From Phascolarctos cinereus (Eukaryota; Chordata; Mammalia; Diprotodontia; Phascolarctidae), in the NCBI RefSeq assembly GCF_002099425.1, contig NW_018343964.1, forward strand, positions 2,095,501-2,159,500: a DNA stretch of 64,000 bases. The letters run 5' to 3'. Both the position numbers and the translations under genes were made by a program. Positions 24,185 through 36,665 of this stretch are shown in pieces; position 1 is the stretch's first letter; every line of letters begins with the position of its first letter. The notes under the pieces are model-generated. The model was not told where the DNA came from and ran no database searches. It was given only the letters and a program-made list of their open reading frames with translations.

Positions 24185-25156
24185 AAACACTTTGAGGGTT
24201 TTTAATAAAATGCTAGCAAGTAGATTACAGCAGTATGTCACAAAGCTCATACATACATTATAACCAGGTTGGATTTTTCCCAAAAATTCAGGGCTAGTTC
24301 AATATTAGGAAATCTATAGGCACAACTGATTATATCAATTAAAAACAACAAAAATAATATGATTACATGAATAGATGTTGAAAAAGCTTTTGACAAAATA
24401 TAATGCCCGTTAACTACTAAAATACTACAAAGCACAGAAATAAATGGAATTTTTCTTAAAATCATAAATAGTATCTATTAAAAGCTAAAAACAAGCATTA
24501 TCTCTAAAGATAAATTGGAACTAAACTACAAGCCTTTCCAATTCAATCAAGGATGAATTGAGGGTCCTTTATCACCATTATTATATGAGATAGTACTAAA
24601 AATGCTAGCCATTAGCAATAAGACAAAAATAAATTGAAGAAGTAAGAATAGGTAAAGGAAAAACAAAATGATCACTGTTTGCAGATGATATGATGGTATA
24701 CTTAAAAAGCCCTAAAGAATCAACTAAAAAACCAGTTAAAACAATTAACAACTTTGGCAAAGTTACAAGACGTAAAATGAACCTACACATATCATCAGCA
24801 TTTCTATATGTTATCAACAAAGTCTAGCAGAAGAGATAGAAAGAGAAATTCCTTTTAAAATACTGACAGACAGTAAATACTTGGGAGTCTACTTGCCAAA
24901 CCTCACACAGGAATTGTATGAACACAATTATAAAATACTCTTCACACAAATAAAGACAGATCTAAACAACTGGGGAAATATTCAATGCTCATGGATGAGC
25001 AGAGCCAATATAATAAAAAATGACAATACCACTACTTTTGCACAAATAAAATGAATGCAGCCAATAATAGAATGAAAATAGGAAACTAGGGGATTTTTTA
25101 CATTGTTTTTCTTGAGACAAGAGTTTTATTTCTCAATATAGAGGGAACTGAGATAA

Positions 25157-25204
<48 letters not shown>

Positions 25205-26130
25205 GTATATAAAAATAAGGCCTTTCCCCATCGATAAATGGTCAAAGCTATAAAAAGGCAATTTTCAAAAGAAGAAATACAGGCTGTCACTAGTCACATG
25301 AAAAAAATGTTCTAAATCACCATTGATTAAAGAAATACAAATTAGAATAACTCTAATGTAATACCTCACACCCATTGGATTGGCTAATGTGATAGAAAAG
25401 GAAAAATTATAAATGCTGGTGAGAATGTTTAAAAATAGATACACTAATGTGCTGTTGGTAGAGCTGTGAACTGGTCCTGTCACTAGTGAGAACAATTTGG
25501 AACTATGCCCAAAGGGCTCTAAATCTATGACCCAGAAATACCACTACTAGGTCTCTATAGCCCCAAAAGATTAAAAAGGTGGTGGTAATGGTGCTCATAT
25601 GTACAAAAATATTTATAGTAGCTCTTTTTGTAGTGGAAACTGAAGGTGTACTCATCAAGTGGGGAATGGCTGAACAAATTGTGGTACATAATTGTGATGA
25701 AATACTTTTGTGCTTTTGGTGTGATGAAGGTGATGTTTTCAGAAAAAAACTTAGAAAGACTTAGATGAACTGATGCCAAGTGAAATGAGCAGAACTTTGT
25801 ACACAATAACAATATTTTAATGATAATCAACTATGAAAGACTTAGCTACTCTGATCAAGACAATAATCTAAGACAGTTCCAAAAGACTCATGATAAAAAA
25901 AAAATGCTGTCTACTTCTAGAGAAAGAACTAATCTCTCTGAGTGAAGATTGAAACATTTTTTCTTTATTTATTCTTCTTGCTTTCCTTGCCCTGCATAAT
26001 GTGTCTAATGTGGAAATGTTTTTTATGACTTCATATGCATAACGGATATTGCATTTCTTTCTTTCTCAATAGATGGGGGAGGGAAGAAAGGAAAGAAAAC
26101 AATTTGAAACTGAAAATAAAAATCAAAAAG
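24185..26130 (+). mobile_element. L1 3' part: reverse transcriptase end to poly-A
   Basis: Begins inside ORF2 (FIPGF-like run followed by the region before the thumb; aaaagcttttgacaaaata at 24380), keeps the RT active-site region (tttgcagatgatatgatgg at 24678, reading FADDMM), then ORF2 C-terminal boxes. The 3' UTR ends at 26070-26130 (gggggagggaagaaagg) with an A-rich tail. An internal deletion is apparent near 25070. It is 5'-truncated, as most L1 copies are, and not coding. Confidence 0.85.
25160..25198. repeat. (TA)n microsatellite in L1
   Basis: About 19 pure TA units inside the L1. Confidence 0.97.
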
Positions 26131-26189
26131 TAAAATAAGAAAAAGTAAAACAAGAAAAAGAAAAAATAAAAAGAAACACAGAAGAGAAC

Positions 26190-26430
26190 GAGAATGGAAG
26201 TGAATTATTTGTAGTTAAGTCTGATGGAATATAGAGCATGGGAAGGGAAGCAGTGTAATAAAGGTCTAGAAAGGGAGATTGGTGATGACTTGAATGACAA
26301 GATAATAAGGACATTATACTTCACTTAACAATATGGAACCATTACAGTTTTTTGAGCAGTGGAGTAACAGTTATCAATGTGAAGAATGTGTAAGAGAAAG
26401 TGCTGTAGAAAAGTAAAAGGCAAGTATGAA
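26190..26430 (+). repeat. Repeat family A, internal fragment
   Basis: atggaaccattacagttttt and gagcagtggagtaacag correspond to the ggagttatagacatt / gagcaggagagtgacac boxes of the 31-33 kb copy. Confidence 0.45.
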
Positions 26431-26839
26431 GAGTGTTCAATATTTAGTAAATATATTTTGTGGGTATATAATCAATGTTAATGAAAATTAATTTAACAGT
26501 ATAAATTGCATTCAATTTCACACAGAGAACCCTAAACATTCCTCTCTATATATCTTTCTGAAACTTTTTCTTCCCACTCTTCAACATCTCTGGATAATTT
26601 TCTATGACAGTTGGCCTGATGTATTTACTTCTTTATTTTCCATCATTTATGGTCTCTTCATAATAATAGGTTGTGACCTTAGCTTCCTAACTACTTTTTA
26701 ATGAGCTCAGGGTTTCCATAATACAGATACAATTCTTACACAATTAACACAATCTCCTGTATAACCTATTCTACCCAGGATCAATAAGCCTAGATGAGTT
26801 TTCTGGAAAAAAAAAAGTTTCCTTTTAAAACTGATTGAG

Positions 26840-27045
26840 AGCTCAGAGTATGGTAGAATGGGGAACAGAGTTGGATTTGGAATTAGAGGGGTTGGATTGA
26901 ATTGTGGCTCTGCAGTTCACTACCTGGGACAACTCACTTAATGTCTTTGAGCTTGAGTTTCCTCTTCTGTCAAATGAAAGGGTTGGACTAAATGACCCAT
27001 TAGGTCCCTTCCAGTTCTAAATCCATGAGTCTATGATTAATGCAT
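26840..27045 (+). mobile_element. MIR-type SINE, diverged
   Basis: acctgggacaactcactt, agtttcctcttctgtcaaat, and a ccttccagttctaaatcc tail typical of one marsupial SINE subfamily. Confidence 0.55.
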
Positions 27046-27601
27046 TGAAGGAGTAGTGATGGTTTTACATTTATATTCACATCCCCATAAAAAAAAATGT
27101 GCCTCTTCTGCTTCATTTTTTTTTAGTGGCAGAGTTTACTACATTGGGGCTAAATACCTAAATCTCCTGAATCACAGAAGATTAGGGCTCTTCCTAATGT
27201 ACCTCTCTGTTGTGAGTATCTTTCTTTGGATTTTTCCAAAGGACATAGGCAAAACCTTATTATCAATCCTCAATCCTTCCCTCCTTTTCTCTTTACCCTT
27301 GACTCCCTGCCGCCCTCCCTTCCACCTACCACTCTTTGAAGGTGGAAGAATCCAGGTCCATAACTTTTCCAGTTCAGCCTCTTCTGGTAGAAGTGACTAA
27401 TTCACTCTTTCTCCAGGCCACGGAATTATTAAGGAGTTTGAGAACTTCCTTTTCAGTCCAGTTATTGTCTGCCACCTCATAGGGTAGTCTTAGAAACCTT
27501 GTTGCTCCTGGTGATTACCCTTGGTAATCTCCACTGGGGATGTTCTGAACAAAGTGATCAGCAAGCCCTCTCCTAATTACTATATTTCATAATCTTGACA
27601 G

Positions 27602-27768
27602 GGCGCACTCTGTTGGAAAAGCTGTTTAGCCAGCAAGAGAACGCACCACCTGAAGAAGCAGAGAAATTTTGTTCTCGGATTATTGCGATGGGTCTTCTAC
27701 TTCCTTTCAGCGACTGCTTCAGGGAACAGTGTAACCAGAGTGCCCAGCAAAGCTCAGCTCCATTTGAT
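27602..27768 (+). CDS. FMN2: Formin-2, coding exon (probably exon 2)
   Basis: Formin-2 nucleates straight actin filaments; in mouse oocytes it positions the meiotic spindle, and it is also expressed in brain. This 167-bp exon lies between an AG at 27600-27601 and a consensus donor GTAAGT at 27769. Its first two bases complete a glycine codon begun in the previous exon, and it ends in phase 0. The peptide has [32 protein letters not shown] and [10 protein letters not shown], which from memory match the human FMN2 segment after ...FQNVFTG with few substitutions. It belongs to the regulatory N-terminal half, upstream of the proline-rich FH1 and actin-binding FH2 domains. A hydrophobic helix-like stretch is visible but no named domain. 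No frameshift or stop is present, and the next exon here follows in phase. Confidence 0.93.
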
Positions 27769-30700
27769 GTAAGTCATGGAATTTATCCGTGCTTGTATTC
27801 TAGGCTGCAGGAATGGTATCTTTGATCTGTAATACTCTCTAATCACCCTATGTGCTCTGAAACAGAACATCATACATGCTGCCTTTCCCCAGTGTCTCTC
27901 AGTAGGTTTTCTCAAATGAACTCAGTATGTTCCAGGTTTTCACATTTTTCCCCTTTATAGCTGCTTTTTAATCTGTCAAACTTCCTCTGCTTAGCTGACA
28001 GTTATAGTGATTATTTTCTAGCCTGTATCTCAGTCACTGATGAGTGTATTGACCAGATAAGTCAGCTTTCTTGGCTTTGCAGGTACTTAGATATACATTC
28101 TTCCAACTGCATTTTAGCATATAATATCCTTCCTATGATTCAGCTGATGCTATTCCACAGGGCAAGACTGTTGTTCCCATTGGGCCTGGGTTTCCATGAA
28201 CCCTTGGATACTACATCAGTACATTTCATAACTCATTTATGTATTTAAATAATCACACGAAGAAGCTTCATTGTTTGTTCCCTACCCACTGATAATCAAG
28301 ACAGTTAATGCCCCAGGAAAGCAATTCAAAAGGCATAGTCATCATTATTAAGAACATCAGCACAATTGGATTGTTAAGAAAAAGATATCACTCATCTTTC
28401 TCAGAGGTATGTGATTTGTATGACGTATTGGCTTCAATGGGATCACATTTGAGAATAAATGCATAAGAATTCCTGTCAGAAATGGGCTAGTCAAATCAGC
28501 TGGATAGCGCTCGGTACTAAAAAAGACAAAATCATGACATTAATTTCATATTCAGTTCCAAGACTGTCTCATCCGCTAACCCAGGCACTGCCTCTTAAAG
28601 GTGGGTATGTTCTTTGTTAGTAGTAAGGAGTTTTAGAAAGAAATGTATAGCCCTTGGAGGGAGAAGTGTAAAGGAATAAGAGGAAATGCTTTGTTTCTTT
28701 TTTTCCTTTCCTTCGGTGGGCCACAGAAATCCTTGTTCTTGCTCAATTTCTGTTCAGAACTTGCACTAAAATGGGTCAGCGGCTGAACAGGCTATTTTGT
28801 CACCTTCTGGCTACTTTCCTTCTGAGAGAAGTTTCCCTAGGATATTCAGTAACTTGTGAAGCCTTCTTCTCGAGGCTATTCTTTTGTCTCTCTTCAAAGC
28901 TTGTGAGTGTTCTTTTTGAACAGGGACATGTCAGCTGACCATTGCTGGCTGGGTTTGTTCAGCACCATAAAAATAGTTCCCCTTGCCTATAGGAGCAATT
29001 GGATGAATCTGAGCCTTTCCCTCTCTCCTCTGACAGAGGTATGAGTCATCATGGAGACAGAACTTGAGGAGCATAATAAGTAGGGAGAAGACAGTGTTTA
29101 TTTCCTCTCCCTCAGAGTTTTGAAGCTTTTAAAGCCAATCACTAAAAGAAATTGGATCTTGGCAAGTCAGAAGAGACCTCTGATAAACAGAAATGCAGCA
29201 AGCTGCTGTTTACAGCCCGTGTTCAGCACCTGCCTTTGCTTGTCTCTGTTCCCAAGGCAATTTATACTCTTTACCATGAAGCTCAGAAGCAAATCACATG
29301 AAGGAACAGGGGGGATGGGGGTGGGGTGGGAAAGAGGAGGTAACCAGAACAGAGTAACTGTCTCTCTCACTTCTATTTCTTCTTTCTCTTTATTTGCTGG
29401 AGGAGACAGCCTCCCTCCTCAACCCCTCAATGCTATCTCCCACCCAGCCACATGCTGATGCAGTGAAGGACTATATATCTGCCTTTGGGCCCGCTTTGCT
29501 CATTTGGAAGAGGGGTATTACCATGTTGGTCATAGTGTGATGAACTTTTCAGGTATAGCAATTCTCCATCTACTAAGTTATGGAGGGGTTGCAGTCTGCA
29601 TTGCAATGCCCACACTGATGAAATTACAGATACTTGAAGTATATATTTGGGGAGACCAGTTTCTTTTACTCTGTTGATGATGTTAGAGTACAGTTCTACC
29701 AACCCCCCCAAAAAAAACCCATGTCATTCCAGCAACTTAGGGAGGAATTTTTTTTCAAGGAGGGACTCTGTTTCCCATTTTTCTCCAGCTTTTTAGGGGA
29801 AAAAAAAAAACTTGCTTTTTCCTCACCTTCTCCTGAAAAAAAAAAATCCCGAGTGAAAAAAAATTGAAAATGAGAAAAAAAAACATAGGCAAGTCAGGAG
29901 AGAAATTAAAAAAAGAAAGAAAGAAAGAAAGCAAAGCTTTAATAAGCCTCTGTAGAACTCTGACTGTTAGTAATCAAAAGATGGGTCACTCAAAGAAGTC
30001 TGTACTTTGTTCAAAGTAATATTAGGATCACTAGAAGTTCAAGGAGTCTGAGATGTTCAGAGGGGACCAGTATGGAATATATCTGTTGTCAATGAAAGAA
30101 AAAGTTTAATCCATGTTACCAAATAACTGTTGGGAGGACTTCAGACTCTACATACACATCTAAGAGGGTCAGTCATTTACAGTATTAAAAATATGGCTGC
30201 AGCTCTTCCTTTCCCTTAGTGTTCTTCCATAGCAATGTTAATTTCTTTTCCTTTTTTCTTCTCCTAAATCTTCTCAAAGATATTTAATGCAAATATTTGG
30301 AAAAGCCAAACATTTGCCTCACGATTTCTGAGTTGTGGTCATTTGGCATAGCTTGAATATATAGTTTGTTCTGTTGAATGAGTCTTTTATTTTAAATACT
30401 CATGTTTACAAAAATCACAGAGACCTCCATTTCTGTTTATGACCTGTAAGTGGAAACATGAGAAGTGTCCTTTTCTTCACTATCAGTGAAATCCTTTTCT
30501 TAATTTTCAAAATCGTAAAAGAATAAGTTGCTAAGAACTCTTGCTAGGACTTAATTGGGACCTAATAAATGCTTCTTGATTGATCACAACTCATTTCAGG
30601 AGGAGGAAAAACATAATTTAATGTCTGTGATACATAGAGAAGAGTGCCCTTTCAGCTAAATGTTAATTTTCTGGAAGACACTAAATTTGTTACCCATAAA

Positions 30701-31240
30701 TTAATTTAGTGACTAGAGAGTCAAAAAATAAAGATATAAAATTAAGACATAAAGCACAATCCTTAAATTGATCTTTTAAAAATAGAGTTAATTTATTGTT
30801 TTATCCATTCTTTTTGTCATACTCTTTCTTTTTATGTTATTAGTAGAAGATTCCAGATGCTACCACATAATTTCTTTCTCTTTTTCATATAATCATGACA
30901 TCTAATTCTCTAACTCCCTCACTCATGAAAAAAACTCCAAAATAAAAGTGCTTCAGAGCTAATAGGAGATAAGTCTGGGATTTTGTCACTGTGCTTAGAC
31001 TCTGCAGCTTGTACAATAGAGTTGTAGGCCATGGAAGGTATTTTGTGACCTGTCAGGGAAGGGATGTTTTTTTAAAAAAACCATTGCGGGCAGCCTTTCT
31101 CATTTGGCATCATGAATTTGAAATGGTTTGCAAGCCCTAAAGCACTGTATAAATGTGAGCTTTAATTTAGTCATTATTTTTCTGGAAAATCTGCTTTCTC
31201 TCCTAACTTCCTTATTTCTGACAGTGGTACCTCATTCACC
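27769..31240. other. FMN2 intron, unique-looking 3.5 kb
   Basis: Almost no recognisable repeats after the exon, in contrast to the rest of the window. The part 28690-29040 is rather GC-balanced and could hold conserved regulatory sequence, but nothing in it identifies a function. Confidence 0.45.
29703..29935. repeat. A-rich and GAAA low-complexity tract
   Basis: Several A-runs of 8-12 and a short (GAAA)n at 29915-29932. Possibly the remains of several poly-A tails. Confidence 0.7.
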
Positions 31241-31375
31241 CAAGCAACAAGCATTTATTATTCATCAGATTTAGTAATAAATGGTAGAGATACAAAGACA
31301 GAAGCAAAATATCCCTTGCCCTCAAGAAGTTTGCACTGTATCATGGGAAATATCGTGTAAACAAAGGAGAAGGAA

Positions 31376-31990
31376 GCTGACATATTCTTAATATACTTGT
31401 AATATATAATATTTTACTCCTATAATTATAATGTATTATATATACCTACATATGTGTACTTGTAATATTTATATATCATACTTATAGTATATTACATATT
31501 ATAACATACTATAGTGTATTGGAATCTATTATTAGGATAGATTCCAAAATATTATATTAAGTAATTATAAATATTATACTATGGTTTAACAATATGATAT
31601 ATATGTAATCTGTCATATATATTTAAAGTTATAGTCTATAAGCACAGGGACTGGTGGGAAGAAGGAAGGATATGGATATGGGTCAAGAAGAAAACATCTG
31701 CAGTTTGAAGCAGCTGAGCCAGTAGTTGGAGAGGCTAGAGATGGAGCAAGACAGTTGGACTCCATCCTTAATTACTCTATATAATTAGATTTGCTGCCTA
31801 TCCATATTGACCCAGATTTCAATATAATATTGGATTCCAATATAATAATTGCATACTTATATTTTATTAATTATATATTATATGTAATATAATATATGCT
31901 ATATATTATAAGATAATGTAATTAATATTGGAATATATCCTAATATACTTATAATACCTATTGACATGCTTATGCTCATAATATATATAC
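31376..31990. repeat. AT-rich tract with short palindromes
   Basis: About 600 bp of TA/TAT variants including an 11-base inverted pair, ttggaatctat (31519-31529) and atagattccaa (31537-31547). It interrupts the family A copy. Confidence 0.7.
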
Positions 31991-32095
31991 TACTATGGGC
32001 TCCTCAAGGACAGGTACTGTTTTGGCTTCTTTTTGTATCCCCAGTGCCTTGCTCTGTGCCCGGCACATTGTAAGTGCTTCACATATTCTTGTTGA
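31991..32095 (+). mobile_element. L2 3' tail
   Basis: gctcctcaaggacaggtac, tatccccagtgccttgc, ggcacattgtaagtgctt. Confidence 0.65.
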
Positions 32096-33119
32096 CAAGG
32101 TGATTTTGGGAAAGGGACAGAACTAACAAATCAGGAAAGGTTTCAGGTACAAGGAGTCTTGTAAGCTGAATATGGGAAGGAATTCACCATTATCAGAGGC
32201 ATAGGTGAGGAAGGAGTTCACTTGAGACATGGGGTGAGGGAGGTCAGAATTGAAGGGGGAGAGATGGAGAGGAGGGGCATGCAGCTAAGGAGAAAGGTAT
32301 GGAAACAAGAAGTGGATTGTCCTATGTGAAGAAGAGCAAGAAAAAGCCAGTTTTGGTCATGATCCACAGAGTTAATGAAGCAAGTAATGTGTAATAAGGC
32401 TTAAAACCAAGACTGGGTCTAGGTTGTTAGGGGTTTTAAATACCAAACAAAAGGGTTTGTATTTGATCCTGTGGTAACAGGGAGTTATAGACATTTATTG
32501 AGCAGGAGAGTGACACAGTCAGACCTGTGCTTTAGGAGAATCACTTTGGCATCTGTGTGGAGGATGTTATGAGAGGGGAGAAAGATTTAGGTAGGGGCTG
32601 CATTTAGGAGGTCATTGTAATAATCTACATGAAAGTTGATAAGGGACTGAATGAGTAGAGGGTAGATGTGAAAAAAAGGTTGTAGAAGCAGGTGATTGTT
32701 TGGATACGTGGGTAGATAAAGAATCAAGGGTCAAGAATGATTCATTACATTGTGAATATGGGGGACAAAGAGAATGGTGTCCTCAACAGAAAAAAGTAAA
32801 TTGGGAAACTATATTGGGATATGTTTAGGGGAACAATGAGTTGTTTGAACATACTGACTTTGAGATGCTTAAAAGATATCAAGTTTGAAATGTCAAATGG
32901 GCTGTTATTGATATAGGACCAGAGGTCAGCATAGACTACAAGGGCTGGATACATTAATATGGGTGTCATCTACAAAGAGGTGATAATTAAACCCATGGAA
33001 GGTGATGAGACCACCAAATCAGAAAGAGAAGAGAAAAAGGTTTAGGATAAAGCCTTCAGGTACACACCCACAAATAAACAACACAATACAGCTGCTATGC
33101 AAAAGAAGGGCAAGGAAAA

Positions 33120-33195
33120 GGAAATGAGCATTGATATAGTGCCTACTGTGAGTCAGGTATTATGCTAAGAGCTTTACAAATATCTCATCAGACAG
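33120..33195 (-). mobile_element. MIR/THER fragment
   Basis: Short reversed 3' piece, tgagcattgatatagtgcc followed by gctttacaaatatctcat. Confidence 0.4.
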
Positions 33196-33309
33196 GTAGG
33201 AAAGAACCAAGACTAGGAGTATCACAAAAACTCAGACAGGAAAGAGTGTCCAGGAGGAAGAGAGTGATCAACAGTGATGTCAAGAAGTCAAGAGTCAAGA
33301 AGGCAGGAG

Positions 33310-34455
33310 TCATGAAGGATTGCTCTGAAACGTAATCTCTCCCTATCTATTGGTTCCTCCCTGATGCCTACATACAGATCCCCAACCTTGAAAAAGACTA
33401 TACATCCCCTCAAACTATCATGCAAAATCTCTCCTTTCTTTAATAGCCAAACTCCTAGAAAGAGAGAAAAAAGCTGTCTATAGCTGTTGCCTACCTTTGT
33501 CTCTTATCAGTCACTTTATGACCTTTCGCAAACTGGTTTCCAGTCTCATCCCTCAAGTGAAATTGTTCTCTCCAAAGTTACCAGTGATCTCTTAACTGGA
33601 AAATTTGATGGTCTTTTCTCAGTCCTCCTCTCTCTTGACCTCTTTGCAGCATTCAATTCTGCTGGCTGCCTTTCCTCCCGGGTAGTTTCTCCTTTCTGAG
33701 GTTTTACGACATTGTTCTCCCATGGTTCTCTTATTTCTTTGACCTTTACTTTTCCATTTCCTTTATAGGGTCATCATAGATCTTGCACCACCCCCCAACT
33801 ATGGATATATCAAACAATCTGTCTTGTGCCATCTTCTGTCTCCACATTTAATTATAATCTATGCAAATGACTCACAGATCTGTCTATTTAGCTCTAGTCT
33901 CTATACAGCACTGTAGTACTGTCTCCAAAAACTCCCTATTGGAATTTCATACTGGATATCCCACAGACATTTCAAACTCAGCATGTCTCAAACTAAATTC
34001 ATTATCTGTCCTATCCCACAGACATTTCAAACTCAGCATGTCTCAAACTAAATTCATTATCTGTCCTCTCAACACAACCCCTTCTGACCTTACTCCATAT
34101 TTCTAATCAGTTATCAATTCTTATTGAGTCTTTTTTCATAACACCTCTTGCATCCATCCCTTTCTCTCCACTCACACAACTACCATAGTAGTTCAGGACC
34201 TCATTACCTCTTAACTGGTCTATTTCAATAACTTCCTAATTAATGTCTTCCTCTATTCCAATTCACCCTCCACAAGACGCCAAAATTACTTTTCCAAAAA
34301 CATCAAAACAGACCATATCATTCACTCAATAAACTTCAACGGCTCTCTATCACCTCTGGAACAAATATAAACTCTTGATTATTCAAAATTCTTCAAAACC
34401 TGGCCCCAATTTTTCTTTCCAGCCTTTTTATACATTATTCCTTCTGTCATACTAT
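33310..34455 (+). mobile_element. L2 LINE, reverse transcriptase region
   Basis: Open scraps carry L2 RT motifs. LDLFAAFNSAG (33630-33665) corresponds to the LDLSAAFDTVD motif, and YAND at 33860-33871 is a changed YADD catalytic box. Further L2 boxes follow (tcattcactcaataaacttc at 34319, aaaacctggccccaat at 34395). L2 is an ancient CR1-clade LINE in mammals, long inactive. Confidence 0.8.
33958..34067. repeat. Exact 55-bp tandem duplication inside L2
   Basis: Copies 33958-34012 and 34013-34067 are identical over 55 bases, starting atcccacagacatttc. The surrounding L2 is strongly decayed. Confidence 0.97.
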
Positions 34456-34460
34456 ATGGC

Positions 34461-34655
34461 TGAGTTTCTTAACCTGGGATCCCAGAACTTTTTTTTAAAT
34501 TTAATTTTGATTATTGAACTTGAGGATAATTGATTTCCTTTGTAATCCTACGTATTTTATTTTATGCATTTAAAAACATTCCAATAAGGGGTATGTAGGC
34601 TTCACCATGCTTTTAAAGGGGTCCATGACAGAAAAGTTAAGAACCCCCAGCTTAG
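34461..34655. mobile_element. Short DNA transposon (hAT-like) with inverted ends
   Basis: Left end gctgagtttcttaacctgg and right end gttaagaacccccagc are imperfect inverted repeats. The interior has tgatttcctttgtaatcc and ggggtccatgac, which I recall from an old mammalian non-autonomous element. Family not certain. Confidence 0.55.
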
Positions 34656-35859
34656 TACCTAGTTAGCAAGTACATAGTTAACATAGGAGGCTTTCCAACC
34701 TCCCATTCCCAGCTCAACCATATTCATCTCCCACTTTCCAGATGATTGACTTCCTCAAGATCATTATCCCTCCAATAATTCAGAGTTTCAGGGTCTTTTT
34801 CTTGATTCAGTCTTTCATTCTATGGTCTTTTCTTACCAGGGACCCTTACTATACTCTATCTGAATTTGTCTTAACTTGATTGAAGGGTGATTTTTGGTCC
34901 AGCTGTCAAAATTGCCCTTTATGTGGTTGAAAATATCAACTACCCTGAAGCGTCAATTTTATTTCCTTTTTAAAAATTAACCTTTTGAAAATTGAGAGAA
35001 AACCTAGTGATCTTTTATTACCTGCACAGCTTAAATAATTCAGGTAAGAGATGATAAAAGGGCAACATTAATTCATTTCTCATGTGAAATTGGATTTTTT
35101 TTCCTATATGTACTTTAATCTATAATTCATATTGTACATATGGGATATGTAGTATGTCTCAAAAGCATGACATTACACTTGTTGCTGCATTTTTTTCCTT
35201 TACTCAACTTGCATTTTTTGGAGGAATGCCATTGGTTGTACATGGAAATGTGTTTCATGAAAGATAAAGAGAAGGGGAAAGGGTATTTTACAAGAGGGAG
35301 GCAGAGAGCCCAGTGATTTTTTAAAAGTAATTTTTTGGACTTCAAGTTGGGTTTATAAATATATGTTGATAAGGGCAGCAAGGTAAGCATCTGAAAAGAA
35401 TGTAAACCCCTTGAGAGAAGAGACTTTCATTTCTGTCTTTGTTTCCCCTAGCAGACCACACAAAAGGTGTCTAAGTTCTTGCTACTTAATGGACATCTCT
35501 GTTTTAAAAATTTGGTAGTTTGATTTCATTTCAGATAAGCAAAGTTTCTTCTCTTTGAAGTGGGTGGAGCCAAGTCAATTGCACCATTAAAAATGAACCA
35601 ATTAAAGGCAAATTGGACTTTTTTTTTTTAACCTGTAATCCTTGCATTTTCATTTCAGGTAAGGGTTAGGAGATTTTAAAGAAACTACAAGGATCTCAAT
35701 TACCCAGGCTGGAAACCTAGGTGTCATCTTTATTTCCTTATTCTTTATTACGCCTCTCATAAGATATCTGTTGTCAATCCTGTAGATATTACCTTCATTA
35801 CATCTTGTATGTAATATTGATCCCCTTCTTTCCTGCTCTGCCACCACCCTGGTATAAGC
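34656..35859. other. Intronic sequence, one L2 scrap
   Basis: A diverged L2 tail may lie at 35395-35500 (ccccttgagagaagagac, gtttcccctagcag). Nothing else is recognised. Confidence 0.35.
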
Positions 35860-36665
35860 CCTCATCTTACCTGGACTATTATAACAGTCTAATGTTTAGT
35901 TTCCTGGCCTCAGGTTTCTCCTGAAGTCCATCTTCCACTCAATTGTCAAATTAATCTTCCTAATCTGACCATATCAGCCTTTCTCCCTGCCCCTTCCATC
36001 CATCCAGTGTCTCTCTATCACCTCCATGCTGAAGTATAAAATCCTCTCCTTGGTATTCAAAGTCCTTCACAGCCTGCAAGTCCTTCACTCCTACCTTCCC
36101 TGTCTTCTTGAATTTTACTTATGACTTCATGGTGTATGACCCAGTGAAACTGGCCTCCTTCTAGTTCTTACTCCATTAAACTCCATCTCTTGACTCTAGG
36201 CATTTTCACTAGCTATCTCTCATGTCTGCAATTCTCTCTCTTGGGGCAGCTAGGTGGCACAGTGGATAGGGTTCTGGCCTTGGAGTCAGGAGAACTTCAG
36301 TTCAAATCCAGCCTGAGACACTTGACACTTACTAGCTGTGTGTCCCTGGGAAAATCATTTAACCCCAATTGCTTCACCAAAAAAAAATTCTCTCCCTCCT
36401 CATCTCTGCTGCTTGACTTTCTTCATATCCCAGCCAAAATCCCACCTTCTACAAGAAGCTTCTATTGATCCCTTAATGCTAGTGCCCTCCCTCTCTGATT
36501 ATAAACACTTTATCTTACATTTATTTTGTTTTGCTTAGCTGTTTGCATATTGTACTCCTATACTGACTATGAGTTCCTTCAGAGCAAGTATAATCCTTTG
36601 CCTTTCTTTGTACTTTGAGTATTTGCATACAGTAGATAATAAATACTTATTGACTGGTGATTGTT
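35860..36665 (+). mobile_element. L2 3' end, SINE-interrupted
   Basis: ggactattataacagtc, aagtccttcacagcctgc, atcccaccttctacaagaag, gagttccttcagagcaag, and the terminal ataaatacttattgactgg. The SINE at 36241-36386 sits in the middle. Confidence 0.82.
36241..36386 (+). mobile_element. WSINE-like SINE with poly-A, in L2
   Basis: ttGGGGCAGCTAGGTGGCAC head, gttcaaatccagcctgag, tagctgtgtgtccctggg, then a short A tail. Target duplications attctctc (36231-36238) and attctctc (36387-36394) are exact. This is the cleanest young SINE in the window and the best hint to the host lineage. Confidence 0.9.

Larger units (their letters stand above)
31241..32760 (+). repeat. Repeat family A, longest copy, with insertions
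   Basis: Head at 31241-31375 (aacaagcatttattattc, ttgccctcaagaagtttgc). Body at 32100-32700 (tgtatttgatcctgtgg, gagcaggagagtgacacag, ctttaggagaatcactttgg, ggaggtcattgtaataatc). The middle is displaced by AT-rich DNA and an L2 tail. Family A has no coding potential that I can see, and I do not recognise its terminal structure. Confidence 0.55.

Noticed and set aside
27056-27400. 114-codon frame just upstream of the FMN2 exon
   Set aside because: Sequence is pyrimidine-rich intron, and it is out of register with the exon. Nothing matches FMN2.
29120-29458. 112-codon + strand frame
   Set aside because: Non-ATG start, no motif, and an overlapping minus frame of similar quality, so chance.
31376-31990. 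Possible CRISPR-like or satellite array in AT-rich repeats
   Set aside because: Units are irregular TA/TAT variants without constant repeats or spacers, and the genome is mammalian.
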